This document shows positions 36,101-49,300 of a DNA stretch of 64,000 nucleotides, piece by piece. Under the pieces are notes generated by a model that saw only the letters and a program-made list of their open reading frames with translations, searched no databases and was not told where the DNA came from. Within the stretch, counting starts at the first letter, position 1, and every line of letters begins with the position of its first letter. Position numbers and translations under genes: made by a program. The DNA comes from Anisus vortex (taxonomy: Eukaryota > Mollusca > Gastropoda > Planorbidae). The DNA is taken from contig OX421497.1 in the NCBI GenBank assembly GCA_949126835.1, forward strand, positions 44,228,226-44,292,225, written 5' to 3'.

Positions 36101-36721
36101 CCTATACAAATACAAGTGATATTGATATAGTAGGGCTAATAACTTTAACCTCTTCTAAAGTGAACATTGACTTAAAGTCTAAAGTCCACAGTATGCCCAT
36201 ATATTCATATATAACAAATAACTAGACTAGCAGCTGAGAATGTTAAAACTGTGACTGTACTTTGTACTACTCATACTGGCAATAATGCTCATACTCAACT
36301 GTAACTTAGGCAATCATTTTATAGTTTAATTGAAAATTGACCTACTAACTAAACACATTTCTAGATAATATATCATTTTGCAAAAGTTTTATATTCTTTA
36401 ACAACTACACTTAATTGTTTGTCATCTGGTAAATTGTCCTCATAGACTATTATAATATAACTCTAAAATATATAGGTTAGTATATTTACATTTACTATTG
36501 ATTAGAATAAGAAAATATTAACCTAGTTTACTTGACGCCCTACATGTTTTAAAAATATATGTATTATATATTGTACAAACCTTTTAAAAAGATATTGTAT
36601 ATCTCTTAAACCTAAAAATTTGATAATTTTATGTAACTATCAGGGTTAAAATCACAAGACTATACCTGGTAATCCAGTCTCTGAACTCCTTCGTTCTCAC
36701 ATACTTTAGTACGGCTGCCAT
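33138..36721 (-). CDS. MPC1: Mitochondrial pyruvate carrier 1, spliced gene with two microexons
   Basis: Subunit of the inner-membrane heteromeric carrier that imports pyruvate into the mitochondrial matrix. Coding exons in transcription order: 36721-36666 (56 nt), a 4-nt microexon CACG present in 19 tandem copies (35419-35416 down to 34627-34624), 34405-34390 (16 nt), 34270-34190 (81 nt), 33868-33736 (133 nt), 33339-33138 (202 nt, stop TAA). All introns are GT-AG and all phases agree, giving 163 residues. Recognisable family blocks are STHFWGPVANWGLP at residues 19-32, [16 protein letters not shown] at 39-54, and [12 protein letters not shown] at 61-72. The start ATG opens the first exon in a normal context. 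The C-terminus runs about 50-60 residues beyond the roughly 109-residue human protein, ending in a charged Glu/Lys-rich tail. The gene is head to head with CSTF2, 641 bp apart. The identity is clear; the microexon is inferred from frame and conservation. Confidence 0.93.
33517..33572 (-). mobile_element. SINE family 1, short 3' fragment in an MPC1 intron
   Basis: aagtaaagtacccttccgac and caaattgatcatag match the family tail. It lies in the last MPC1 intron (33340-33735). Confidence 0.65.
34390..34405 (-). other. MPC1: 16-nt coding microexon of MPC1
   Basis: The sequence CATTTCTGGGGGCCTG lies between the acceptor ctcatcag and donor gtaagtca on the minus strand. It encodes His-Phe-Trp-Gly-Pro plus one base of the next codon, part of the most conserved block of the MPC1 family. 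It is separated from the last copy of the 4-nt microexon array by 218 nt and from the next exon by a 119-nt intron. Confidence 0.92.
34624..35419 (-). repeat. 44-bp tandem array carrying 19 copies of a 4-nt MPC1 microexon
   Basis: A perfect or near-perfect 44-bp repeat fills about 34590-35428 in the first MPC1 intron. Read on the gene strand, every unit contains the acceptor tatag, then CACG, then the donor gtaagctt. The core occurs 19 times at exact 44-bp spacing: plus-strand cgtg at 34624-34627 and every 44 bp up to 35416-35419. Substitutions elsewhere (34946 region, and 35304, 35348 and 35392 regions) never touch the acceptor, exon or donor. CACG fits the two-base overhang of exon 1 (AG) and the phase-0 start of the next exon (CAT), restoring Ser-Thr-His. 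Adjacent copies are only 40 nt apart, too short for an ordinary intron. Exon function is inferred; the repeat and its splice-like cores are seen directly. Confidence 0.85.
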
Positions 36722-37362
36722 TGTATTTGTGAGTCGACCTTGGACTATAAAAATATATCAGGAAATTTAGCGAAAAGAAATTGCCTTTTCTAAGTTTGGC
36801 AATCAAACATAAAAATTGTCAATATGGAAAATAAATACCAAAAAAATAAATATTAATAGCGTCCGAAAAAGGGTAGGTTTAGAAATATTTTAAGGGCTTA
36901 TGTGAATTTTTTTACAAACAAAGCATAAAAGTAATTAATGAATTAAAACATAATTTTGCAGAACTTATTACAGGGTTGCCAGGTGCTGTTGAAAACACGC
37001 CGATTAAGGCGAAAAACTCGCCAAAAATTGCTATTTTTTATGATGTTTCGAGAAACAAAGTAAGCAGGGTAAAGCGGGTGTTGTTATTATGGTATTGTAA
37101 TATTATTGACTTTATAGCAATTAATCCCGAAACCAAAACGCCAAATTAGTCACACACAAAGGACAAAAACGAGTAATGGCAAAAAGAAGCGAGTGAGTGA
37201 TGATGAAAACAAGCCAAAAACTGATTGTTTGTTTTTGTTCTTGTCAACCCAACTTTTGTGTGTCCCGAAAGCTAATTACACGCTTCTTGTGAAACGTCGC
37301 TTCCATGTCAGGGTTTGAACAATTAGTGTGCCGCTAGTGGATATTGCTTGAAAAAGATAATC
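36722..37362. promoter_or_regulatory. Putative bidirectional promoter between MPC1 and CSTF2
   Basis: The start codons of MPC1 (minus, 36721) and CSTF2 (plus, 37363) face away from each other across 641 bp, so the region must hold both transcription starts and 5' UTRs unless a distant noncoding exon exists. I see no clear TATA box at a fitting distance from either start. A hAT-like terminus, cagggttgccaggt, begins at 36971 inside it, suggesting transposon-derived DNA in the middle; I could not find its partner end. Promoter function is inferred from arrangement only. Confidence 0.6.
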
Positions 37363-40300
37363 ATGGCGAATATGGCAAATTTCGTAGCAGCTTTTCCTTT
37401 TCCACAAGACGCAAATGTTCAAATGTCTGCTGCAGCTTCGGCTGCTGACAGAGCTCAGCGGTCTGTGTTTGGTAAGTAATACGTCTAACTTGATTGAGCT
37501 TTCCCTTTAAACTTTGGGCTCCGTTATTACGTTTGTGATGAGATGTAGGCCTACATAGAATGATAGATGAATAGATAATCTGATAATAGATGTGATGTCG
37601 GGTCGTGATGTGCTGATGTGTGAATATCAATATCATTGAATATGAAAAAAAAAAAAAATATATATATAAAATATCAATAGTGACAATAGTAGACCTATTA
37701 TCAATATGTTTTTACAGTTTATACTATTTTCAGTGGTTCTCTTTTTTATTCAAAATTAAAATGTAGGCCTAGCTGGCCTAGCAGCATCAACTAGATTCTA
37801 GAGATCTAAGTATATAAAGATATGTACAAAGTTTAATTACACTTAAATATTGGTCAATTTTGTCTCATGAACTATGATGAACAAAAGTACAAAAGTCAAC
37901 AGGCATACTGAGATTACTGTACTCTTTTAGTGTACTGCTACTCAGTGTACTGAGTCTCAGTGAGTGATTGATAGTGACTGAGTTGAGTGAGAGTGTAGCT
38001 GTGTAGCTGTAGCCAATGCCTAGTCCTATGACTCACCTATGAGTATGAGTAGTACGAGTATGACAGTATGAGGCCCTATGGCATAGGCTTTGCATATATG
38101 CCCTATACTATAATTACCATACCTATGCAGCTGTTTACAATTATAACTTATGCTGCAATTTAGCCTACATTCTACAGTTCTGCAGTAATCTTACATAATT
38201 TTTTTATGTTGTTATAGTTATGTTAGTTATTTAAAGTTATGCTAGTTAATACATGTCCCAAGTACAAGTGTATGAAAATGAGATTTATATTTGAAACTAT
38301 TACTATATTTAGAATTTAGATTAGATTAAGATTCCATTTATTTTATATGTTAGGTAGGACTATATGATGATGATATACATTTATTACTAGTAGGCTACAT
38401 GACAATGATACACATACACATTCGACTCATCCTGAACACTGTCCCAGATACAAAAAATCACAGCTAATATATTTATATTGAGTATAAAATATATTTCAGA
38501 ATTATAAAATGTCAACAAAAAAATAAGAAAATATGGAAAAAGATAAACACAAACTTGAAACGTGTTAGAGTCTATTATCCACCTTAAATATGAATGATGG
38601 GTCCTGGTCCTGTGGTTAGTTCACCTGGTCCTGTGATTAGTTCACCTGGTCCTGTGGTTAGTTCACCTGGTCCTGGTCCTGTGGTTAGTTCACCTGGTCC
38701 TGGTCCTGTGGTTAGTTCACCTGGTCCTGGTCCTGTGGTTAGTTCACCTGGTCCTGGTCCTGTGGTTAGTTCACCTGGTCCTGTGGTTAGTTCACCTGGT
38801 CCTGGTCCTGTGGTTAGTTCACCTGGTCCTGTGGTTAGTTCACCTGGTCCTGGTCCTGTGGTTAGTTCACCTGGTCCTGGTCCTGTGGTTAGTTCACCTG
38901 GTCCTGTGGTTAGTTCACCTGGTCCTGGTCCAGTGGTTAGTTCACCTGGTCCTGTGGTTAGTTCACCTGGTCCTGGTCCAGTGGTTAGTTCACCTGGTCT
39001 TGTGGTTAGTTCACCCTGTCCTGGTCCTGTGGTTAGTTCACCTGTTCCTGTGGTTAGTTCACCTGGTCCTGTGGTTAGTTCACCTGCAGATATGCCTACC
39101 GTTCCGCTTTTGGCGTATTTGTTCCGCTTTTTATAAAAAAACACACTTTGTTACGCCGTTACGCTTTTTACTAGTTTTGTTACGGCAAATGGGAAAGTTT
39201 GGGTTTTTCATGTATTGAAAAAGCGCCTATGTCTAGGTTGATAAAACCATAGCACAAAATAGGTCACAATACTATAATATTATAGTTTGGGTTTTATGGG
39301 TATTTTTAAAGAGTTCTCCTGGGCTTTTCTAACATATTTATCCGGTACTAACTCATTTGCTACTACTCAATGCGACCTACCCCCTTCCGTACTAATGCCT
39401 CCCAAAGCGGCCGCCACGTGTGTGACTAACCTATTGTCGTTTCTTGATTTTTCGCCATGCGTTCTGGTTTTTTTTTTAAGCTGCAAGCACGGCTTTTAAA
39501 AAGAAGGAATATAGTCTGTTTCGTTAATAAAAACCGGATGTTTTTTTTATTAAGTATTGTTTTTTTTTTGCGCTGCGCGTTCAAAATACGGGTAGTTTTC
39601 CCTGGCATTTCATCTTGTAATACTTTTTTATAGCCTTCGCCTTTAATTTTTTACTGTATTAGTCAATAGCTCTATACCTCCAAATATAACATTTAACAAC
39701 AGTTCTGATAATAAGGATGCTGCAGTCAGATATAGACTTAGATGAATTTCCATTACAACTCGATAAGCTTTAAGATACTTTATCGGACTTTGACGCTAGG
39801 GCTAGTGAAAATATTTAGCCAAATCCTAGGGTCTCAACACTCAGCGAATAATTCTACCGATAATTCGGCATTTTTTATGTATAAAAGTATACATTTCCAG
39901 AAAGGTAAGATATTTATCTAGCTTATGATGTAATTTTTGTTCACTTTGGGGAATATTTAGTCATTAAAAAAAATATAGAAAAATAATTTACTAAATTTAA
40001 TACGGAGTTCCTTCCCTTTGGCTCGTATTTTCTGGGGTGTCTTTGGAAACTAGGTTAGTAGCAAATGCAATTAGTCTTCACTTCATTTCAATCATTTGCT
40101 GTATTGCTAAGCGTTTGAAAATGTCTAAACGTCCTGCCTCAGAAAGCTTTAATCTAGTTCAAATTCAAAAAAACGAATTCAGTGCTTCAGGAGGGAATAT
40201 ACAGAGGAATTTCCTTTTATTCTTCAAGGAAAAACGTTTGACTATAATGTTTATTGCAAAATTTGTGCTTGTGAATTTTCGATAAAACATGGAGGTAAAT

Positions 40301-43300
40301 TTGACATTACTCGTCATATTGCAAGACAAAAACATGCCGATCTCGCAAAACAAATGCAAGAGACAAAAAAACTAGGTATTTTTTTCCAAAAAAAGGAACA
40401 AACAATCTCAAACAATAATGTGATTAAGGCAGAAGTCATGCTAGTTGATTTAGCAGTACAGTTGAATTTGCCCCTTTCAACTTTAGACACATTTACTAAA
40501 GCATTTAAATGCATGTTTAAAGATGATGTTGCAAAGCAGTTTCAGTGTGGTAGATCCAAGGGAACTGCCATTGTGAAAGAAATTGCTGCAAAGTGCACTT
40601 TAAGTTTAGCTACAAGGATGAAAAATAATCCTTTTACTTTATCAACCGACGGCAGCAATGACTCAGGGAGCTCTAAACTATTTCCACTAGTAGTCAGAAC
40701 CATTAATCCTGAAACGCAGCTAGTAACTTCTGAATTGCTTTCCATACCGGTGTGCGAAGGCTCTGCTACAGGAGAACATTTTTTCAACCTGTTAGACCTA
40801 GAACTTAAGGCTCACCAAATTCCATGGGCTAACTGTTTAGCTCTAGGAGCTGATAATGCACCTGTTATGACCGGAAAAGAAAAATGGGTGTATGGATTTA
40901 TTTTAAAACAAAATCCCAACACATTTCTGTCAGGCTGTGCATGTCATCTTGTTCATATTGCAGCTGAAAAAGGCGCTTCTTGTCTACCACTAAGTGTGGA
41001 TCAGCGTCTCATTGATGTCTATTACTATCTAGACAAAAGTAACAAACGACATGGGGCCTTTAAAGACCTGCAATTATTGCACGAAGTAAAGCAGAACAAA
41101 ATTTTAAAGCATGTTAGCACAAGGTGGCTGAGCATCAAAAGATGTCTGCCTAGACTTCTGGAAAATTGGGAGCCTCTTTTAGATTTTTTTAAAAACCAGG
41201 AGAAACTAGCTTCAAAAGCTGTGGAGAAAGAGCGTGTCACAAAACTAAGGAAATTATTTTGTTCTCCAACATTTGTCTTTTCCTGAAAGATGCACTGCAG
41301 CCATTTGACGATTTCAACTTAGAATTACAAAATGATGAGCCCAAAATACATGTCCTTAGGAGACGACTTGAAAAATTGCTGAAATCATTGTTAATAAGAT
41401 TTGTTAAGCCCACAGCCATGACTGGGAAATCTATTAGAGATGTGGACATAGATGCAAAAGAAAACCTTAAAGATCATTTGGAATTACATTTGGGGCAAGA
41501 AGCTTTGGATTTTATTGGTCGTAAGGAGGAGGTGCATTTAAGATCTGAAAGACTGACTGCTTTTTATGATGGAGTATTAAATTACTATACTCCATCAGTG
41601 AAATATATCAGAAATAAGCTCCCTCTAAATGAAGATTTACTCAAGCATGCTGAAGTAGTGGATATCATGAACCAGACCACATCTTCTGCAGTTTCTTTGG
41701 ATTATTTCTTTAAAAGATTTCCAGTTTTGATACCAACTAATGTGTCAGTTGCTGATGTTAAACTGGAGTTTGCATTGTACCAATGCACAGATATAAAGTC
41801 ATGTGTCCAAGAAAGATTAGACAGTACTTGGACAGAAATAGGCAAACTCAAAGAGGATGGAGAAGTGTTGTTCAAGCAGCTACCCAGGATAATGCTGTTA
41901 ATTATGGCCATACCACATTCATCTGCCCACTGTGAGCGCATATTTTCTCTTGTGCGCAAGAATAAAACGGATTTTAGAAGTAGGCTCAATAATGAAACTG
42001 TTGAAGCCTTGTTAATAGCCAAGTCAAAGCCAGGAGAAGCCACTGAGAGACAATACTCAGATTCAGATCTCAAAGACTTAAAGAGTGCATACTACAAGTC
42101 TCTAAAGGGAGGTCCTTCCACATCAAGTGAATGATTTAATGACTGGATTGTACATAGTGTAAATATACAAACTTTTGAACAATTTTAAAGACTTATGAAG
42201 TGTAAATATACAAACTTTTGAACAATTTTAAAGACTTATGGTTCTTCCAGTAATAATAATAATAGCCAACTCTGCAGGCTGTTAAGGACATTACGACCAC
42301 ATACGTTTTGAATAGGTATGTTCCCCTTTTTTTGTTAACGTAGAGAGTGTTCCTCTTTTTTGTTGAAAAATCCTCTTTTTCATGAAGACTGTTCCTCTTT
42401 TTAGTCTTTGGGGGTAGGCATGTCTGCACCTGGTCCTGGTCCTGTGGTTAGTTCACCTGGTCCTGTGGTTAGTTCACCTGGTCCTGGTCCTGTGGTTAGT
42501 TCACCTGGTCCTGGTCCTGTGGTTAGTTCACCAGACTGTCAACAAAATGGCCAGGGCTCTAGCCTTTCTGCAGACCAAACCCTGCCACCCTGCAGGAGTT
42601 TTGGGCCTATTATGTAATATCTTCTAACTAGAAGGAACATTTGTAAACTTATACGTCTAAGTCCATGCAAAAGTATTATTTGTGTTACTCTTTAAACTAA
42701 ATGATTATACAGCTTGAAACACACATGAAAATAAATTACAGTACTTGTAATGTTTTTTAATGTAGATGACAATTTAACATCCGCACCACACGAGACATAT
42801 TGAAACATAATGAATGATAATAGACTGCTAGTAAGTGGTACATGCTGAGTATGAAAAGTGATTCTTAGAAAACAAAACATACATTTTATTTGTTCAAATA
42901 GTATACGTGAAGTTTCAGTTGTAAAATTTTTTTAATATAAGTTTAAAAGTTTAACTTCAGACACAATTATATACAAAATAATAAATTAAATATGACAGGC
43001 TTAGTCATAGCAGAATTTCTAATGCATTCAACTGCATGTTAATTCCAGCTTTGTTTTTAATGAGCATTTTAAATACTCCTAGTATTATTTTCTATTACAT
43101 TTTTCTTGGTACTTATCGACGGCTGAGCCAAGATCGTTCTTTCTGATAATATATAATAATATTTGTATAGCGCTGCCAACATACATAATGTAAGCTCAGA
43201 GCGCATTTAACATACAACTAAAAACACAGATATTACTCTAGGCAAGGTGACAAAGCTGATTGATGATTAAAAAATATATATGCCTGGATTCCAAAAAAAC

Positions 43301-46300
43301 AAGATTTTACACTTTGTTATTTTTTTTCATCAACCAAGTCTGGTTATATTTTTAGTAACTTATCACTTATCTTTGAATTGTATAAAACATATTGAGAGCC
43401 ATTCATATATTTGTGTAGGCCTACACAAAAAGTCACATTTTTATAGCATTATCGCCCTCATGCTTTTGCAACCCTTGCTAATTAAATGCTTAATATTGTA
43501 TTGTTGCTCTATTTAATTTAGTTGGAAACATTCCATATGATGCCACAGAAGAACAGCTACGAGAAGTTTTTATTCAGGCTGGACCAGTTGTCAGTTTTAG
43601 GCAAGTGGTTAGCTTTATCCAAACATGTGTTTTGTTTGGTATGTAATTACAGAGACCGATCCTATGCTACTTAAGTCTATATATATATAAAAACAACAAC
43701 TATACACTTTGTTATGTATAGAATAGATGAAGACCTACTTGTCATGTCTTCTAGTGCTTGGTAATTTGTCAAAATCCTGAAAATGTATGACCTATGGCTA
43801 TGATTAGGACTATGTATTTGCGCTAACAGGCAGCACTAGGTTTACAGCAGCGCATAGAACTATTCTCAACTGGAACGGGATATGCGCTATACAAGTCTCA
43901 TATTTATTTATTTATGTACAATATAGAGCAGATATTATTTTAGTTTGCAAGTGGTGTAGGCTAAATACTTTAAAACATCTTAACCTTTAATTAACACTGG
44001 TGGTCGCACTTTCTATCTAATAGTACCAGTATATAATTTTGTATTCATAATTCATGATCAAAAATCCATTCACCCCACCCCCCCCCCCCCACCCCCCAGG
44101 TTATACTTTTTAAAATCAAAACCAAGTACATAATGGATTTTAAATATAAACTTTGATTTTAATTTAAGTTTACAATAGACATTAAAATTTGAACTTTCAT
44201 CTAAGTAACCTGTCCTTGTTATCATTAAAGCTTTTATTTTTTGTTGTGTGCAGGTTAGTTTATGACAGAGAAACTGGCAAACCCAAGGGCTACGGTTTTT
44301 GTGAATACCAAGATGTTGAAACAGCACAGAGCGCCATGCGAAACCTCAATAACTATGACTTCAATGGAAGGCCTCTGCGCGTGGGCGTGGCAGCTGGTGA
44401 ACAAAACAAAGATGAGGGTAAAGCCCTGCAGCAAGCCTTGGGTGGCCAGATCGTTGAGGTATTTAACTTCTTTGTTTTGCTTTGTCAATGCATTTTCTCT
44501 TGTTGAAGCAAGAATATTTTCTTCCCTCTTGGGGGTAGGTTGATGGGTTAGATCGTTAGGTGAGATTTTGTATAGCTTCATTATATATTTCCTTGGAAGA
44601 GTTTTAGAAGTTGATGTTATCTTCATTGGCGTAAATTTAGCTGAGAGATGTCTTCTAGCTATACCGACATCTCCAGCAGACCATTGAGTTTTATGACTTG
44701 CATATGTGGGGCATGTTAGCCGAGCGGAAGCGAGTTCGACTGGCAATCCAAAGGTCCTGGGTTCGAATCCTGGTGTAGGCTAGGATTTTTTCCCAGGACT
44801 TTGGGTGCCCCTGAGTCTACCCAGCTCTGATGGGTACCTGCTTCACCAGCCCTATGATCAGTTTGGTCTGAAATGTACTTTACTATATGTGGTGCTGTAG
44901 CAGCAGAGCCTTGCATTGCTAATCATAGGGTCTGCATTTCCCTGTAAAGACAGAATTTTCTCAGATCATGAGATAATCCGTAAATCAGCTTTGCAGTTTT
45001 GCCCAGGGTTCCTCGGTTAGGCACACACAACCCTCTTTATTGGCTGGTAAACTTCAAGGTCTGGAAAAGAAAATGTACTGAAATTCAATAAAGGTCACAA
45101 ACTGGGCTTTGTTATGTACAAATGTCAGAGTGCCTAGACCTCAGACATCCACAAAAGGCCTGCATATTTTGTATAGGGTAGTTAGCAGTATTTTCTTTTT
45201 AAAAAATTCATGTATTATTATACAATAAGAGTCTTAAGAGCTGTAGAATGCAATATGATGAGATTAGCTGTATGATGTATTTATTCAACAGTCACCTTAC
45301 GGTGAACCAGTGGAACCAGACAAAGCACCAGAAGCAATCTCTAAAGCAGTGGCCAGTCTACCACCAGAGCAAATGTTTGAGCTCATGAAACAAATGAAAG
45401 TAAGACCTTTATAGATCCATCTTACATTACAAAATGCTTCCTAAAGGCCAATATTGTTTAGTGTTCTACTGCCTTTAAAAGTTTTTTATGAAAGTTTGTG
45501 AATAGCATGAAAAATACTTTTAAAAATGTTTAGAATGTAGTTAATTGTAGGAACCCCTAAGAAAGCTCACACAGAAATGTTTTTTTCTATAAAAATACTT
45601 AAAAACATCCTCAAACTTTAAAACATTTTGACTGCCTATATACCTGTCCCGCATTAAGAAATTTCACACATGCAGATGAAAATTTTTTTTAGCATTTTTT
45701 TTAAAGTGTGTGAATTTTGAAATTATTTCAGAGGAAGAACTCTGCCCTAGTCCTGTTAATGTTTCTAAATAATTGATTTTTTTAAATCATTAGCTGTGCA
45801 TTCAAAATAATCCCAATGAAGCCAGAAGTATGTTACTCCAGAATCCACAACTAGCATATGCTCTCTTACAAGCCCAGATTGTGATGAAAATTGTTGACCC
45901 ACAGGTAGCAATGGTAAGTAATCAACTGCCATAGTACTTGCATTAAAACTATGTCTTAATGCTAAATACTAATACCTTTCTTTAATCTTTCATTAATTAC
46001 CTTGCAACTTGTAAATTAGATCTTAAAAAAGTTGCCATATTTTTTTTTTTTAGTCAATGCTGTATCGTGATGAAACTCAGCCACAGATAAATCTCAGTCA
46101 ACCGAAGGTAAATTTTATATTGTATTATATTCTGTCCACCTGTATCTTATATTCTGTCCACCTGTATCTTATATTCTGTCCACCTGTATCTTATATTCTG
46201 CCCACCTCATCTTACCCTATTATGGGGAATAACCGTAACTTGATGAATAACGAATCTCTAATGTATTTTTATTTAATCCAGATTGTGCAGAAATTTATTT

Positions 46301-49300
46301 ATTTTTTGGCTCGGCTTGCATTCTAACTGTATTTCTTGATCTCCCATGTCTCTCTTTCGTGTCTCTTTCTCTCATACTCTTTCTAGTGTGCTCGCTGCCT
46401 ATTTCTACCCTCACTATTCCCTAGCCATATACTTTTTTCCATATACTGTTGTCTAAAATTTGGTTATGGAACACTAAAGCTGTATCAAAACACTTGCTTT
46501 TAACTAAAACAAGCCTATTAAATCTTAAGCCATTAGTTTATTATTTAGACTAGTAACATGGATCCAAAACTTATAACGACAATCTTTCTCTTAAAATGCT
46601 AAGAGGTATTAATTTTATAAAAACTATGTTAATTTACAATAAGCAACTGTATTTTTCTGCCTTTTCTCTAGCCTGTGAATGTACCACTAATGGGGCCAAG
46701 AGGACCACAAGGTAAACTAATTCAAGGACAGTTTTTGTAAAGACTAATAATAATTTATATATAAGAGAAAGGCTTATTTCTTAGGAAGATCTTTTTTAGA
46801 AACTTGTTTTTTAAAGTTACAATTTGTTTTGTAAAAAAAAAATATTGCAAAGGGAAATATGTGTTATCAAATAAGTTACCGTAAAATCTCAAGTATAAGC
46901 CACGGTTTACTTTGGAAGTGAAAAACAAGAAAATTTAAGTTTATGTGAATAAGCTGCACTAAAAAAATCTATTTGGTATAGGCTACCTGTTTAATTTCTT
47001 GATCCATATTTTTGTTTTTCACTATTACTGTTTGTGAATTTGTATTTATTTGTCTTATGGTAGATCAGCTATATATTATATTATTATAAATCATTTTAAA
47101 GCCTGCAAGCCCAAAATCCAAATAAGAAAGTTATAAAGGTTACTGACTTGACAATATATTAAAAAAAAAGAATTCTATGACTCCGAAAATCAATGTTACA
47201 GATGCTACAAAAGAAATGACAGCTAAATGGCATAAAACACACACTGTTGATAAAATTGATACTTTTATTCCAACATTCGATAACATTTGAAGATTTTTTA
47301 ATTATTAACTAGTCTAGCCTTACTGTACTGTTTATGGTAGCCTAGTCAATTTCAGTTGATATCCTAACCTAGGGAGAGAAAAATATTTCATTAACACGTG
47401 TCTAAAACATTTGGTTTGAATTATAAAAAGAGGTATGCCTCTTACTGTGAACTGATTCCATACTTGCCAATATGTGGCTTATGGTTTGAAAGTTATATGT
47501 TTGTGTAAACTGCTATATGAGGCTCATGTCAGGGAATGAGTTCAACAAGACAGGGTACATTTAGTCATAAGTAAGTAGGACATTGCTGGGTCAATCTATA
47601 AAAATCTATATTCTTTGATTTAACTTGCAAAATCTCTGTTCTTTTATTTTATATTTACATGCAGCAGATAATTATCTCCCCTGGCAATTATGTAGGTTAG
47701 ACCTTTATGTTCTGATGTTTTTTTTTAAATCTGTGTTGACTTTTGCCTACAGTTATGCCAGGACCAATGCCAATGGGAACTATGACCCCAACCATGGTCC
47801 CTCCAGTTAGACCAGATATGATGATGATGATGAGGCCCAATGTTCCACAAGGTCTGTAACTGTCTCATATATTTAAAAAAAACAACTAACTAGATAGATA
47901 GTCTTTGTAATTAACAAGTGATTTGGGCCATAATTGTTTGGGTCAAACTTTTAGAGCAGAGATGTTTTAAAAGTAAATAATATTTAGTAATGCTATACAT
48001 TTTTACATACAAATGATGTGCTGGCCCTAGTCTTTTAATATCAATTTAATATCTATGAAATTGAATTTTAAATGATTCAGCCCATTCAGGCATAATTATT
48101 CCCAAAGTAGGTTGTCATACTGTGATAATGATAGCAGAAACTAAGTAAATATTTGTTTGAAGGTCAAATTAAATTATTACTTTTGTTTTTCATAGAACAA
48201 TTTTCTCTAAAAAAGGTTACGCTAAAATTTAGTATAAAATAAAGGGCTCATCATTTCATCATCCCTTACACTGGGAATACTGGGAATTTAGGGATTATGA
48301 AAGTATCACAGCTCTAGTAAGTTGAGGGTTAAATCTTTTTTTTTTTGTTTACTTCTGCTTAATAAAGGGAGATCACTAAGACTAACTAACTAAGTATACA
48401 ACATATAAGAATGTGCAATATATTTTATTATTATATATTTCATTATTATATCTTACATTCCTTTTGCTGTATGTTTTATTGTATTTTTTTTGTATGCAAG
48501 GATTTTTAAAACTATTTGACATATAATGTTAAGCTTAGACAACTGAGACTTAAAATTTACTTTTGTCAGGTGACAGATTTCCTCAAGCCAATGCTATGCC
48601 TGGCATGGGCAACAGGATGCCTGGGCCACCACTTCCTGGACCCAGTATGATGCAAAATCAAAGGCCGATGATGCAACAGGTGAAAAAAAATAATTTGTAG
48701 CAGTGTTTGTTGTTCTTAATTACTTAATTTTTAACATATTTCTTTCAATGTTTTGATGACCATTACTTTATTCCTTTTTTTGTTAGCCTTCCAACATGTC
48801 TTCTGGTGGCAATCCTGTACAAGCTAATGGAGGCTCAATGATCAGTACACAAGACCAAGAAAAAGTTAGTAGATTGAATCAGTTGTATATTATAAAATGA
48901 CATGTTTATATATACATACACAGGGTTCCCGCGGCCTCCTGAAATTTCAGGATGTCCTGAAATTGAAAAAAAGGGCAAAAACTCCTGAAAACCTCCTGAA
49001 ATTTGAAATAATCTCCTGAAATGTCCTGAAAAATTGAGCTGTTATGGACTATGGCTCTGATGACTATTATTACGACTCGTTAAATCGGATTCAATGAATA
49101 TAGTTGTATCTTTATTAGAAGTCTCTAGATTCTGCTAATCTGTAGCCCAAGCTAGGGGTTCCTTGACTGACAGTCTATGCAGTAATGTAGTTATATTCGT
49201 GATAATTATCTTCAACACCTTTCTCAACAATGATAGATCAAACCACTCCAGTTGTTGAATAAACAATTTTATTTAAATTGTAGACTCTATATAAACGATC

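Noticed and set aside
34390..36721. MPC1 without the microexon (direct joining of exon 1 to the 16-nt exon)
   Set aside because: This gives Ser-Ile-Ser-Gly-Gly and an early stop, and loses the conserved Thr-His-Phe-Trp-Gly-Pro. No upstream AG gives the needed four bases adjacent to CATTTC.
36971..37320. Complete hAT MITE in the MPC1-CSTF2 promoter region
   Set aside because: Only the left terminus (cagggttgccaggt) is visible; no inverted partner or 8-bp duplication found, so only noted as a possible fragment.
37361..37636. Minus-strand 91-codon frame opposite CSTF2 exon 1
   Set aside because: Overlaps the CSTF2 start exon in antisense; no domain or conserved residues.
38584..39144. About 180-codon frames on both strands (VVSSPGPGP / GELTTGPGP)
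   Set aside because: Shadow of a minisatellite with units divisible by three; no start context, splice sites or homology.
44255..44746. Minus-strand frame opposite CSTF2 exon 3
   Set aside because: Antisense shadow of a conserved exon, with no homology of its own.
44706..44780. Possible tRNA genes at the SINE heads (here and at 1682, 13791, 63011)
   Set aside because: They have box A/box B-like motifs but no complete cloverleaf, and all continue into the same SINE body and tail.
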